8,292 nucleotides of DNA from Dehalococcoidia bacterium (GTDB taxonomy: Bacteria > Chloroflexota > Dehalococcoidia > SM23-28-2). Location: contig JALHUG010000029.1 of NCBI GenBank assembly GCA_022866185.1, positions 1 through 8,292 of the forward strand. The letters run 5' to 3'. Below the pieces are notes generated by a model. The model made no database searches, was not told the origin of the DNA, and saw only the letters and a program-made list of their open reading frames with translations. The translations under genes and the position numbers were made by a program. Positions 1-5,273 of the stretch are shown piece after piece (positions within the stretch are counted from its first letter, which is position 1; each line of letters opens with the position of its first letter).

Positions 1-2
1 AC

Positions 3-170
3 GGCTGGGTCTACAACGACGTTGGGATCGTGATGATGGTGCAGGGCGAGAGGCAGATCGCCTACACGATCTCCTATCTGTCGCAGGCGATGCCTGCCGA
101 GTACACCGCGTACATCTTCGGCGCGGAGCTATCGACGATCGTCTACGATTGGTTTGACCGGCGCTATTGA
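3..170 (+). CDS. Serine hydrolase, class A beta-lactamase-like (C-terminal fragment)
   Basis: Only the last 56 codons are present; the gene begins before the window and is read from base 3 to a TGA at 168-170. The fragment opens with GWVYNDVGIV, which resembles the segment just after the K-T/S-G box of class A beta-lactamase-like and penicillin-binding serine hydrolases (Gly-Trp, then Asn-Asp-x-Gly-Ile-Val). It continues with a hydrophobic strand (IAYTISYLS) and a terminal helix ending VYDWFDRRY, as at the C-terminus of that fold. The SxxK and SDN motifs and the K-T-G lysine lie outside the window, so neither activity nor antibiotic relevance can be judged. Many such proteins in environmental bacteria are of unknown function. 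It converges on the LarA-like gene with 22 bp between the stop codons. That gap contains only a very short GGCG/CGCC dyad. Confidence 0.62.
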   Translation, partial: GWVYNDVGIVMMVQGERQIAYTISYLSQAMPAEYTAYIFGAELSTIVYDWFDRRY

Positions 171-192
171 CGCTGGCTTAGGCGTAACGCCG

Positions 193-1431
193 CTAGCTGG
201 ACTTGGTGCTCGCCAGGTACTGCATGGTGGCGTCGGGGTACACGGCCACCTTGGCTCCATCGGGATAGCTGGCTCGCAGCTCTTCCAGCACCTCGCCCCA
301 GTCCTTCGCCCAGGTCACAGACTGGGCGTCGCCGAACCAGTCAACGCAGGTCAGGTCCTTCAGCGGGTTCAGCACGATCACCTTGAAGGCGGAGGGTGGG
401 ATCGTCCGCTGGACGTATTGCCTGCCGCCGTAGGTCTTGCCAAAGCTACGGAGCAGGTAGTGGGTGACCTGGCCCTCGGGCGCATTCATGATCAGCACTA
501 TCGTCCCTCCTGGCAGCCTGATGGACCGCAAGGCAGCCAAGATGGAGATGCCCGCTTCGTTGGCCTTGGCAAAGGCGTTGCTCACCACTATGTCCGCCCC
601 CGAGATGCCCTCGCTGGCGTAGACCTCCTTGGCCAGCTTCACCCCCTCTTGATGCTCCAGCAGCGGGTCGCCCACGAAGAGGGCCGAGATCTCCCCCCGC
701 ATGTTGAACAAGGCATCGACCTTCACGTCGAGGCCGGCCATCCTGGCCGCCTCCTCGGCGTCGAAGCGCATGACGTTCTCGTCGTAGTTTCCCATGCCCG
801 TGGTCTGGGGGGCGCTGGCCATGACCTCTCGGTGGAAATAGTCGATGCTGTCGATGTGGGCCACCCCCGGAAGGATGATCTTGCCCCCGCCCCCAAAGCC
901 GACCTGCGGGTGCGAGGCGATGCAGCCGATGCCGATCTTGAGGTCGCAGCTCATGACCTCGCGGTTGACCGCCAGGGGCGTCCCGCGACTGGTCTTGCCC
1001 AGCGGCGTACAGTTCTCGTAGGGGTTGTGGTTGTAGACGGGGTAGCGCTCGAGGATCTCCTGGCCCAGCTTCTTGCGCAAGGCATGGTTGTCGTGAGCCC
1101 CGTGGCTGCCCAGGGCCACGACAAAACGGATGTGGTCATCGGAGATGCCGGCCTCTTTCAGCTCGGCCAGGATGAAGGGGGCGATCTCATCGATAGGGGT
1201 GGGACGGGTGATGTCGTCGGAGATGATGACCACCTCCTGCTTGCCCCGAGCCAGCTCCTCAATCCGCTGCGTCCCGATGGGCTCGGCGAAGGCTCGCGCC
1301 ATCTCCTGGGGGCTCAGCTTTGGCCGGTCGTGGCCCTTCGGGGGCAGGAAGTGAACGTCCCAGGAGTCAGGGAAATCCAGCTCCAGCTCGCTATTGCCGT
1401 ACCAAAGAAGCTGCGGCACCTTAAGCTTCAT
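193..1431 (-). CDS. LarA-family nickel-pincer 2-hydroxyacid racemase/epimerase (DUF2088)
   Basis: This is a 412-residue homologue of lactate racemase LarA, the cytoplasmic enzyme that uses the nickel-pincer nucleotide (NPN) cofactor to racemise or epimerise 2-hydroxyacids by hydride transfer. The N-terminal domain has DDITRPTP at residues 72-79 and the ALGSH loop with His110. The cofactor region reads SHPQVGFGGGGK at 173-184. His174, Lys184 (the lysine that carries NPN) and His200 have the same numbers and spacing as reported for Lactiplantibacillus plantarum LarA. The segment expected to carry the family's Gly-Tyr-Pro motif instead reads NAFAKANEAG (285-294), which suggests a substrate other than lactate. 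I chose the ATG at 1431 because GGAG on the minus strand (1439-1442) lies 7 nt upstream. An in-frame ATG at 1491 would add 20 low-complexity residues. It is divergent from the aldolase/dehydrogenase pair. The NPN-synthesis genes larB, larC and larE are not in this window. The family call is strong; the exact substrate is open. Confidence 0.9.
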   Translation of the reverse strand: MKLKVPQLLWYGNSELELDFPDSWDVHFLPPKGHDRPKLSPQEMARAFAEPIGTQRIEELARGKQEVVIISDDITRPTPIDEIAPFILAELKEAGISDDHIRFVVALGSHGAHDNHALRKKLGQEILERYPVYNHNPYENCTPLGKTSRGTPLAVNREVMSCDLKIGIGCIASHPQVGFGGGGKIILPGVAHIDSIDYFHREVMASAPQTTGMGNYDENVMRFDAEEAARMAGLDVKVDALFNMRGEISALFVGDPLLEHQEGVKLAKEVYASEGISGADIVVSNAFAKANEAGISILAALRSIRLPGGTIVLIMNAPEGQVTHYLLRSFGKTYGGRQYVQRTIPPSAFKVIVLNPLKDLTCVDWFGDAQSVTWAKDWGEVLEELRASYPDGAKVAVYPDATMQYLASTKSS

Positions 1432-1491
1432 GGCTCCTCTCCCCTCGGGGCTGCCTCGCGCCGCGGGCCGGCCAAGCCCGACGATGGGCAC

Positions 1492-1518
1492 CTGACTGGC
1501 CTGGTCTACACCTATAAT
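1492..1518 (+). promoter_or_regulatory. Candidate sigma70-type promoter for the aldolase-dehydrogenase pair
   Basis: A perfect TATAAT hexamer lies at 1513-1518 in an AT-rich island within GC-rich DNA. The best -35 match is CTGACT at 1492-1497 (4 of 6), with a slightly short 15-nt spacer. Transcription would start near 1525 and leave a leader of about 130 nt before the ATG at 1659. The direct repeat ACTGGC (1495-1500 and 1524-1529) and the inverted pair CCTGGT/ACCAGG (1500-1505 and 1538-1543) flank the -10. These could be operator half-sites, but no regulator is visible nearby. Confidence 0.4.
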
Positions 1519-1545
1519 TGTACACTGGCTCTCTCCTACCAGGAA
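1517..1545 (-). promoter_or_regulatory. Possible divergent promoter for the LarA-family gene
   Basis: On the minus strand TACAAT (plus positions 1517-1522) matches the -10 consensus at 5 of 6 positions and overlaps the plus-strand TATAAT by two bases. The matching -35 position reads TTCCTG (1540-1545), a weak match, with a 17-nt spacer. It would give a leader of about 80 nt before the start at 1431. The overlap would make the two promoters mutually exclusive or jointly regulated. This is inference from sequence only. Confidence 0.25.
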
Positions 1546-1658
1546 GACGCACGCTCTGGGGGGGCTGGTATTCGCGGCGTCGCAGGGCGGAGTTGACAGC
1601 CGTTCTCTGGGATGCTAAGGAATGAGCAGTGGTCGGCTGTTCGTTGGGGGCAGGAGAC

Positions 1659-2450
1659 ATGCGCGAGAATGCGGTGAAGCGGCTCTGGGAGCAGGACCGG
1701 CCGGCGTTCGGCGGCTGGCTCACCATCCCGAGCGCCTTCTCGGCTGAGGTGATGGCTCACCAGAACCTCGACTGGCTGTGCATCGACATGCAGCACGGGC
1801 TCATCGACTACGACACGGCCTTGGCCATGCTCCAAGCCATCTCTACCACGGCGACAACCCCCTTCGTGCGCGTGCCCTGGAACGATACGGCCATCATCAT
1901 GAAGATGCTGGACGCCGGGGCCTACGGCGTCATAGTGCCCATGGTGAACAGCCGGGCGGAGGCAGAGGCAGCCGTCGCTGCCTGCCGCTATCCGCCGCAG
2001 GGCATTCGCAGCTTCGGCCCCATTCGCGCCGTCTACTACGCTGGCTCGGACTACTTTGCGCATGCCAACCAGGAGGTGGTCTGCATACCCCAGATAGAGA
2101 CGACGGCTGCCCTGGAGAATTTGGACGGGATTCTCAGCGTGGAGGGCGTTGATGCGGTCTACATCGGGCCGATGGACCTGAGCATCTCCCTCGGCCTGCC
2201 GCCGCAAATGGACAGCGACGTACCCGCCTATGCCGAAGCGCGCCAGCGCATCCTGGAGGCGTGCCGGCGTCACAACGTTGTGGCTGGCATCCACTCCACC
2301 GTTGCGAGCGCCCCCAAGCGCATCGCTGAGGGATTTCGCATGGTCCTGGCCTCCTCCGACTCCAGCGCCCTGGCCCGAGCGGTGGGGGAGGACATACGAG
2401 CGGTACGTGGGGCCGAGCCGGGGGCTCCCGGCGGCCCCGGGTATCAGTAG
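1659..2450 (+). CDS. HpcH/HpaI-family class II aldolase (2-oxoacid aldolase)
   Basis: The 263-residue product belongs to the HpcH/HpaI aldolase/citrate lyase family. These are metal-dependent TIM-barrel enzymes that cleave 2-keto-3-deoxy or 4-hydroxy-2-oxo acids to pyruvate (or an analogue) and an aldehyde. Family marks in order are WLCIDMQHG (catalytic-type His46), VRVPWND (Arg71, oxyanion/substrate arginine), YPPQGIRSFGP (111-121), PQIET with metal ligand Glu147, and GPMDLSISLG with metal ligand Asp173. The last dozen or so residues are Gly/Pro-rich and look like an extension beyond the barrel. I chose the ATG at 1659 because MRENAVKRLW is a typical family N-terminus. Its GGAG is only 2 nt upstream. 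An in-frame GTG at 1629, with AAGGA 7 nt before it, would add 10 residues and cannot be excluded. It lies 35 bp upstream of the dehydrogenase gene, so an operon is likely. Close relatives include 4-hydroxy-2-oxoheptanedioate and 2-keto-3-deoxy-L-rhamnonate aldolases; the substrate cannot be fixed from sequence. Confidence 0.9.
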   Translation: MRENAVKRLWEQDRPAFGGWLTIPSAFSAEVMAHQNLDWLCIDMQHGLIDYDTALAMLQAISTTATTPFVRVPWNDTAIIMKMLDAGAYGVIVPMVNSRAEAEAAVAACRYPPQGIRSFGPIRAVYYAGSDYFAHANQEVVCIPQIETTAALENLDGILSVEGVDAVYIGPMDLSISLGLPPQMDSDVPAYAEARQRILEACRRHNVVAGIHSTVASAPKRIAEGFRMVLASSDSSALARAVGEDIRAVRGAEPGAPGGPGYQ

Positions 2451-2466
2451 GGCGGCATCTGCCGCC
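2451..2466 (+). other. Intercistronic perfect hairpin
   Basis: Immediately after the aldolase stop codon, GGCGGC (2451-2456) and GCCGCC (2461-2466) form a perfect 6-bp stem with loop ATCT. The stem extends to 7 bp if the A and T at the loop edges also pair. No T-run follows, and the ribosome-binding site of the next gene begins 7 nt later. An intrinsic terminator is therefore unlikely. It could protect the 3' end of the upstream message or tune the ratio of the two products. Confidence 0.45.
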
Positions 2467-2485
2467 AGCCAAAGGAGCAAGCCTG

Positions 2486-3574
2486 GTGTCTGATTTGCAG
2501 CGATTCTCCGCCGCCAGTCTCATCGACTTCGTTGACCAAGCCCTACAGCGAAAGGATGTGCCGCCTGAGGACGCCCGCCTGGCGGCTGAGATCCTGGTGG
2601 AGGCCGACCTGATGGGCATCGAATCCCACGGCGTCGCCCACCTGACGGTTCATCCCAGCTACGCGCTGGGATTCAGTCAGGGGCTGGTCAACCCCCGCCC
2701 CAACATCCGCATCGTGCATCAGACCCCCTCCACAGCGCTCGTGGACGGCGACGGCGGCCTGGGCGCTGTCGTTGGCTATCGGGCGATGTCCATCGCCATC
2801 CAGAAGGCGAAGGAGTGTGGGACGGGCATGGTGGCTGTGACCGGCAGTCGCCACTACGGGGCCGCCGGGTACTACGCGCTGATGGCCGTTCCTCACGACA
2901 TGATCGGTCTGGCCACCACCAACAGTCCTCCCTTCGTGGCGCCGACCTTCGGGCGAGGGCGCATGCTCGGCACCAACCCCATCGCCGTGGCCGTACCTGT
3001 CGGCAGCGGCCACCCCTTCTTGCTGGATATGGCCACCAGCGCTGCCGCCCACGGGAAGTTCGAGGTGGCCAGGAAAGAGGGCAAGCCGATCCCGCTGGGT
3101 TGGGGGGCAGATGAGGAGGGCAACCCATCGACCGACGTGACCCGAATCATGAGGACGGGCTGGCTGCTGCCGCTGGGCTCGACGCCCGAGGCCGCCTCCT
3201 ACAAGGGCTACGACCTGGCGATGGTGGTGGATATCCTCAGCGGCGTTCTGCCTGGGCTCGGCTACAGCCTCCACATCGACTACATCAAGCACGTGGTGGG
3301 CCATTTCTTCGGTGCCCTGCGGGTCGACGGCTTTCGTCCGGTCGATGAGTTCAAGGCGATGATGGACGAGATGCTCCAGACGTTTCGCAGCGCGCCCACC
3401 GTGGCAGGAGCCGAACGGGTGTTGATCGCCGGCCAGCGCGAGTTCGAGACCCGCGAGGAGCGGCTGGTCAAGGGCGTCCCCCTCCATGCGGTGGTGGTCG
3501 GCATGCTCCAGCGGCTGGCGGACGAAGTCGGCGTCGCCATGCCCGAGCCCCTGCCCGCAGACCCAGCACCGTAG
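2486..3574 (+). CDS. Ldh2/MdhA-family NAD(P)-dependent 2-hydroxyacid dehydrogenase
   Basis: The 362-residue product is a member of the malate/L-lactate dehydrogenase (Ldh2) family. These are cytoplasmic oxidoreductases with a non-Rossmann NAD(P) fold that interconvert 2-hydroxyacids (malate, lactate, sulfolactate, ureidoglycolate and sugar-acid derivatives) and 2-oxoacids. Visible marks are GIESHGVAHL (44-53), GSRHYGAAGYY (120-130) with the conserved His123, the nucleotide-binding stretch GTNPIAVAVP (162-171), LLDMATSAAAHGK (from 179), and YKGYDLAMVVDILSGVLPG in the C-terminal part. Length is usual for the family. Translation starts at GTG 2486, with AGGAG at 2473-2477 and an 8-nt spacer; no ATG lies at the expected N-terminus. 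It follows the aldolase by 35 bp on the same strand, so oxidation and cleavage of the same carbon skeleton is a reasonable inference. The convergent esterase gene ends 143 bp downstream. The family call is secure; substrate and NAD/NADP preference are not known. Confidence 0.9.
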   Translation: MSDLQRFSAASLIDFVDQALQRKDVPPEDARLAAEILVEADLMGIESHGVAHLTVHPSYALGFSQGLVNPRPNIRIVHQTPSTALVDGDGGLGAVVGYRAMSIAIQKAKECGTGMVAVTGSRHYGAAGYYALMAVPHDMIGLATTNSPPFVAPTFGRGRMLGTNPIAVAVPVGSGHPFLLDMATSAAAHGKFEVARKEGKPIPLGWGADEEGNPSTDVTRIMRTGWLLPLGSTPEAASYKGYDLAMVVDILSGVLPGLGYSLHIDYIKHVVGHFFGALRVDGFRPVDEFKAMMDEMLQTFRSAPTVAGAERVLIAGQREFETREERLVKGVPLHAVVVGMLQRLADEVGVAMPEPLPADPAP

Positions 3575-3634
3575 GCCAGCTTAGGGTCTACTGTCTCCAG
3601 GTAATGACGACGCCGGGCTGCCCGAGGTGAGGCC

Positions 3635-3689
3635 CTTCGCTATGCTCAGGACGACGCAAATCCATGCCGTCATGCTGGGCAAAGCGAAG
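3635..3689. repeat. Imperfect palindrome resembling an interspersed REP-like repeat
   Basis: A 21-nt left arm (3635-3655, beginning CTTCGCTATGCTCAGG) is complementary at 17 of 21 positions to a right arm (3669-3689, ending GCAAAGCGAAG), around a 13-nt loop. One mismatch would be a G-U wobble in RNA. The arms resemble the CTTCGCTxxGCTCAG / CTGAGCxxAGCGAAG words I recall from multi-copy intergenic palindromes in several bacterial genomes. Only one copy is seen here. It sits between the convergent stop codons of the dehydrogenase and esterase genes. It lacks a T-run on either side, so a classical intrinsic terminator is unlikely, though the structure could still mark or protect transcript ends. 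Confidence 0.6.
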
Positions 3690-3717
3690 AACCTAGGCGA
3701 GAGACGGCGGCGTACTA

Positions 3718-4926
3718 TTACCCCTCGGGGTCGGTCTCACAGTCCGCACACATCACGTCGTCCCACGCCTTGTCGTTGACCATGGCTTCCACCCAGTCCC
3801 GAAACCGGACGCCGTTGACCTCGCGGGTGTAGAAGATGTCGTCGCCGGTGATGCAATGGATTTCGCCCGGGGCGGTGTAGGAGTGGAAATTGGGAGCGCT
3901 GTCCTCGATCTCCTGCATGCTGGCGAGCATGAGTTTGTTCCAGTCGTCCGCGCCGCCCGTAGCGCTGTAGAAGAGCGTCTGGATTTGGTCATGGGCCGCG
4001 TTGTACTGCGACCAGCGGTCGTTCGGGTAGTAGTTTGCCACCGCGATGTAGAGGTCGGCGAGCGACGAAACCGCGTCCCAGGAACCGCCCGGCGCCGGGA
4101 TCCAGGTCGGCCTGCTGTCTGAGGTGTTCCAGTTAGGGTAGCTGTTTTGGAGGAAATCGTCTGTGCTCACGCCGGCGCCCGCGTCGCCGAGCTGGTAGAG
4201 GGGCACATTCGGGTAGAGCTCTTGAATGTGGGGCGCGGCCATGATCGAGCCGTAGCTCCCCGCGCTGCAGCCAGAGACGAAGACCTTCTCCGGCTTCTCA
4301 AAATTGGCCTGTATCCAGTCCAGAACTGCGCTAAAGTTCACAAACCCTTCGTGCTGGATGACGAGGTCCTGGCCCCCTGACGTGTAGGTGTGAGTGTTGT
4401 TCCCCCAGTGGATGTCCGCCGTGCAATAGGGGATGAAAACGAAGAACCAGTCCTTGAAGGGATTCTCCGGGTTTTCCAAGTCGAGGATCCCTTCCGCTGC
4501 CTGGGCCGGGTTGTCGCTGTCGTCCGCGGTCTCCTTGAAGATCCCCGTGAGCGAGCAGGTCTTGTCGTCCCAGCAAGCACCACCGCCCTGGAAATAGACC
4601 ACCAGGCGGTTGACGGTGCCCGGATGCACGAAGTAGGCGAACGGTGTGCCGCGCGAGCAGATGGTTTCCCCGCCCGGCTCGATCTTCGTCCAGCCCGGCG
4701 CGAGGTCCGGCGCCCCTGCGATCGCCGTGGGCGATGCCGCCGCGGTCGCGGCGGGTGTGGTGGTCGCCGCGCGTGTGGCGGTTGCGGCGGGTGTGGTGGT
4801 GGCCGCGCGTGTGGCCGTCGCGGCGGGCGTGGCGGTCGCTTTGCCCTTCTCTTCCTTCTCTCCCTGACAGGCCATCCCGAACATGGTCAGGCCAAGGACT
4901 AGAATCACCGTCAGGAGCCAACGCAT
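3718..4926 (-). CDS. Pectinacetylesterase/Notum-family lipoprotein hydrolase
   Basis: The 402-residue product is a predicted extracytoplasmic lipoprotein with an alpha/beta-hydrolase domain of the pectinacetylesterase/Notum family, whose known members are serine carboxyl-esterases acting on acetylated pectin or other O-acyl groups. Residues 1-19 form a signal peptide ending in a lipobox-like FGMAC with Cys20 as the lipidation site. A charged stretch (QGEKEEKGK) and a Thr/Ala/Pro repeat stalk (about 30-67) follow. The catalytic domain has YFQGGGACW (111-119, oxyanion region), IPYCTADIHWGN (165-176), the nucleophile elbow GCSAGS with Ser221, and candidate triad partners Asp303 (YYPNDRW) and His357 (GEIHCITG). 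Several cysteines (90, 118, 124, 168, 220, 358, 393, 396) could form disulfides, in keeping with export. The ATG at 4926 is supported by AGGAGG 7 nt upstream. No pectinase or sugar transporter lies beside it, so a pectin substrate is not implied. It is a single gene flanked by divergent asd and convergent dehydrogenase genes. Confidence 0.85.
   Translation of the reverse strand: MRWLLTVILVLGLTMFGMACQGEKEEKGKATATPAATATRAATTTPAATATRAATTTPAATAAASPTAIAGAPDLAPGWTKIEPGGETICSRGTPFAYFVHPGTVNRLVVYFQGGGACWDDKTCSLTGIFKETADDSDNPAQAAEGILDLENPENPFKDWFFVFIPYCTADIHWGNNTHTYTSGGQDLVIQHEGFVNFSAVLDWIQANFEKPEKVFVSGCSAGSYGSIMAAPHIQELYPNVPLYQLGDAGAGVSTDDFLQNSYPNWNTSDSRPTWIPAPGGSWDAVSSLADLYIAVANYYPNDRWSQYNAAHDQIQTLFYSATGGADDWNKLMLASMQEIEDSAPNFHSYTAPGEIHCITGDDIFYTREVNGVRFRDWVEAMVNDKAWDDVMCADCETDPEG
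4732..4839 (-). repeat. In-frame 18/36-bp tandem repeat encoding the lipoprotein stalk
   Basis: Two adjacent 36-bp units (4750-4785 and 4786-4821) are identical at 33 of 36 positions by my alignment and encode 12-residue units (ATATRAATTTPA). Partial 18-bp units on both sides extend the array to about six hexapeptides of the pattern A-T-x-T-P/R-A. Both unit lengths are multiples of three, so gain or loss of copies would change stalk length without a frameshift. Confidence 0.75.
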
Positions 4927-5015
4927 GGCCTCGCCTCCTTTTGATCTTCAGGGCTCCACCCAGGGGCCGTGACGCGCTCGTCGGCAGCGGGCGCCTTGCG
5001 CGTCTGGCCCGGCCT

Positions 5016-5024
5016 ATTTTAGCA
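5016..5024 (-). promoter_or_regulatory. Candidate extended -10 promoter of the esterase gene
   Basis: On the minus strand the sequence TGCTAAAAT (plus positions 5016-5024) gives an extended -10 (TG-n-TAAAAT, 5 of 6 in the hexamer) in GC-rich surroundings. The -35 position is poor (AAACGA at a 17-nt spacer), as is common for extended -10 promoters. Transcription would begin near 5008, about 80 nt before the ATG at 4926. Confidence 0.38.
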
Positions 5025-5107
5025 CGGCGGCCGCCTGATCGTTTTCTGCGACTGGCACGACGGCATCCAGGGCTCGATGGGGGCAGGGCGGCTCTTGTCG
5101 GGCAACC

Positions 5108-5137
5108 TTGACAAACAGGCACTCGGTTTGTGATGCT
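5108..5137 (+). promoter_or_regulatory. Candidate promoter of asd
   Basis: A consensus -35 TTGACA (5108-5113) is followed after 18 nt by GATGCT (5132-5137), a weak -10 helped by an upstream TG (TG-n extended form). Transcription would begin near 5145, giving a leader of about 130 nt before the ATG at 5274. The -35 is strong and the -10 is not, so this is tentative. Confidence 0.35.
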
Positions 5138-5161
5138 TTATGTACGCGCAGTCACGGCGAG

Positions 5162-5186
5162 GCGCAACGAAAGCCGTTGCGCTTTT
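5162..5186 (+). terminator. Leader hairpin with short T-run (terminator or attenuator candidate)
   Basis: GCGCAAC (5162-5168) and GTTGCGC (5176-5182) form a perfect 7-bp stem with a 7-nt loop, followed at once by TTTT and, after a short interruption, TTT. It lies about 90 bp upstream of asd and downstream of the candidate promoter at 5108-5137. It would thus sit in the asd leader and could cause premature termination. A competing smaller stem (AAAGC 5170-5174 with GCTTT 5181-5185) overlaps it and would be mutually exclusive. The T-run is short, so termination efficiency is uncertain. Confidence 0.45.
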
Positions 5187-5273
5187 GTGGTTTAATGAAG
5201 GAGAATTGGGTCAGGTCTTGAGACAGATTGGCATGAGCAGCGAGATTCCTGGTGGCTGTTCGGGGAGGTCAGC

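Noticed and set aside
154..1596. Long plus-strand open frame (480 codons) opposite the LarA-family gene
   Set aside because: It is antisense to a gene with clear motifs, has no recognisable domain, and is rich in residues typical of GC-rich antisense frames.
1536..2480. Minus-strand open frame (314 codons) opposite the aldolase gene
   Set aside because: It is the antisense shadow of a well-supported aldolase, with no family motif of its own.
2543..3487. Minus-strand open frame (314 codons) opposite the Ldh2 gene
   Set aside because: Antisense shadow with His/Gly/Val-rich composition and no domain.
3575..3717. Intrinsic terminator for the dehydrogenase or esterase genes
   Set aside because: The only strong structure is the imperfect palindrome, which has no T-run on either strand.
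4331..5122. Minus-strand open frame (263 codons) in another frame across the lipoprotein stalk and upstream region
   Set aside because: It is out of frame with a gene that has a signal peptide, a good ribosome-binding site and hydrolase motifs. Its Arg/His-rich sequence reflects the GC-rich repeat.
5195..5221. Eight-codon open frame with one Trp codon in the asd leader, considered as an attenuation leader peptide
   Set aside because: It has no ribosome-binding site, no run of regulatory codons and lies after, not before, the hairpin at 5162-5186.
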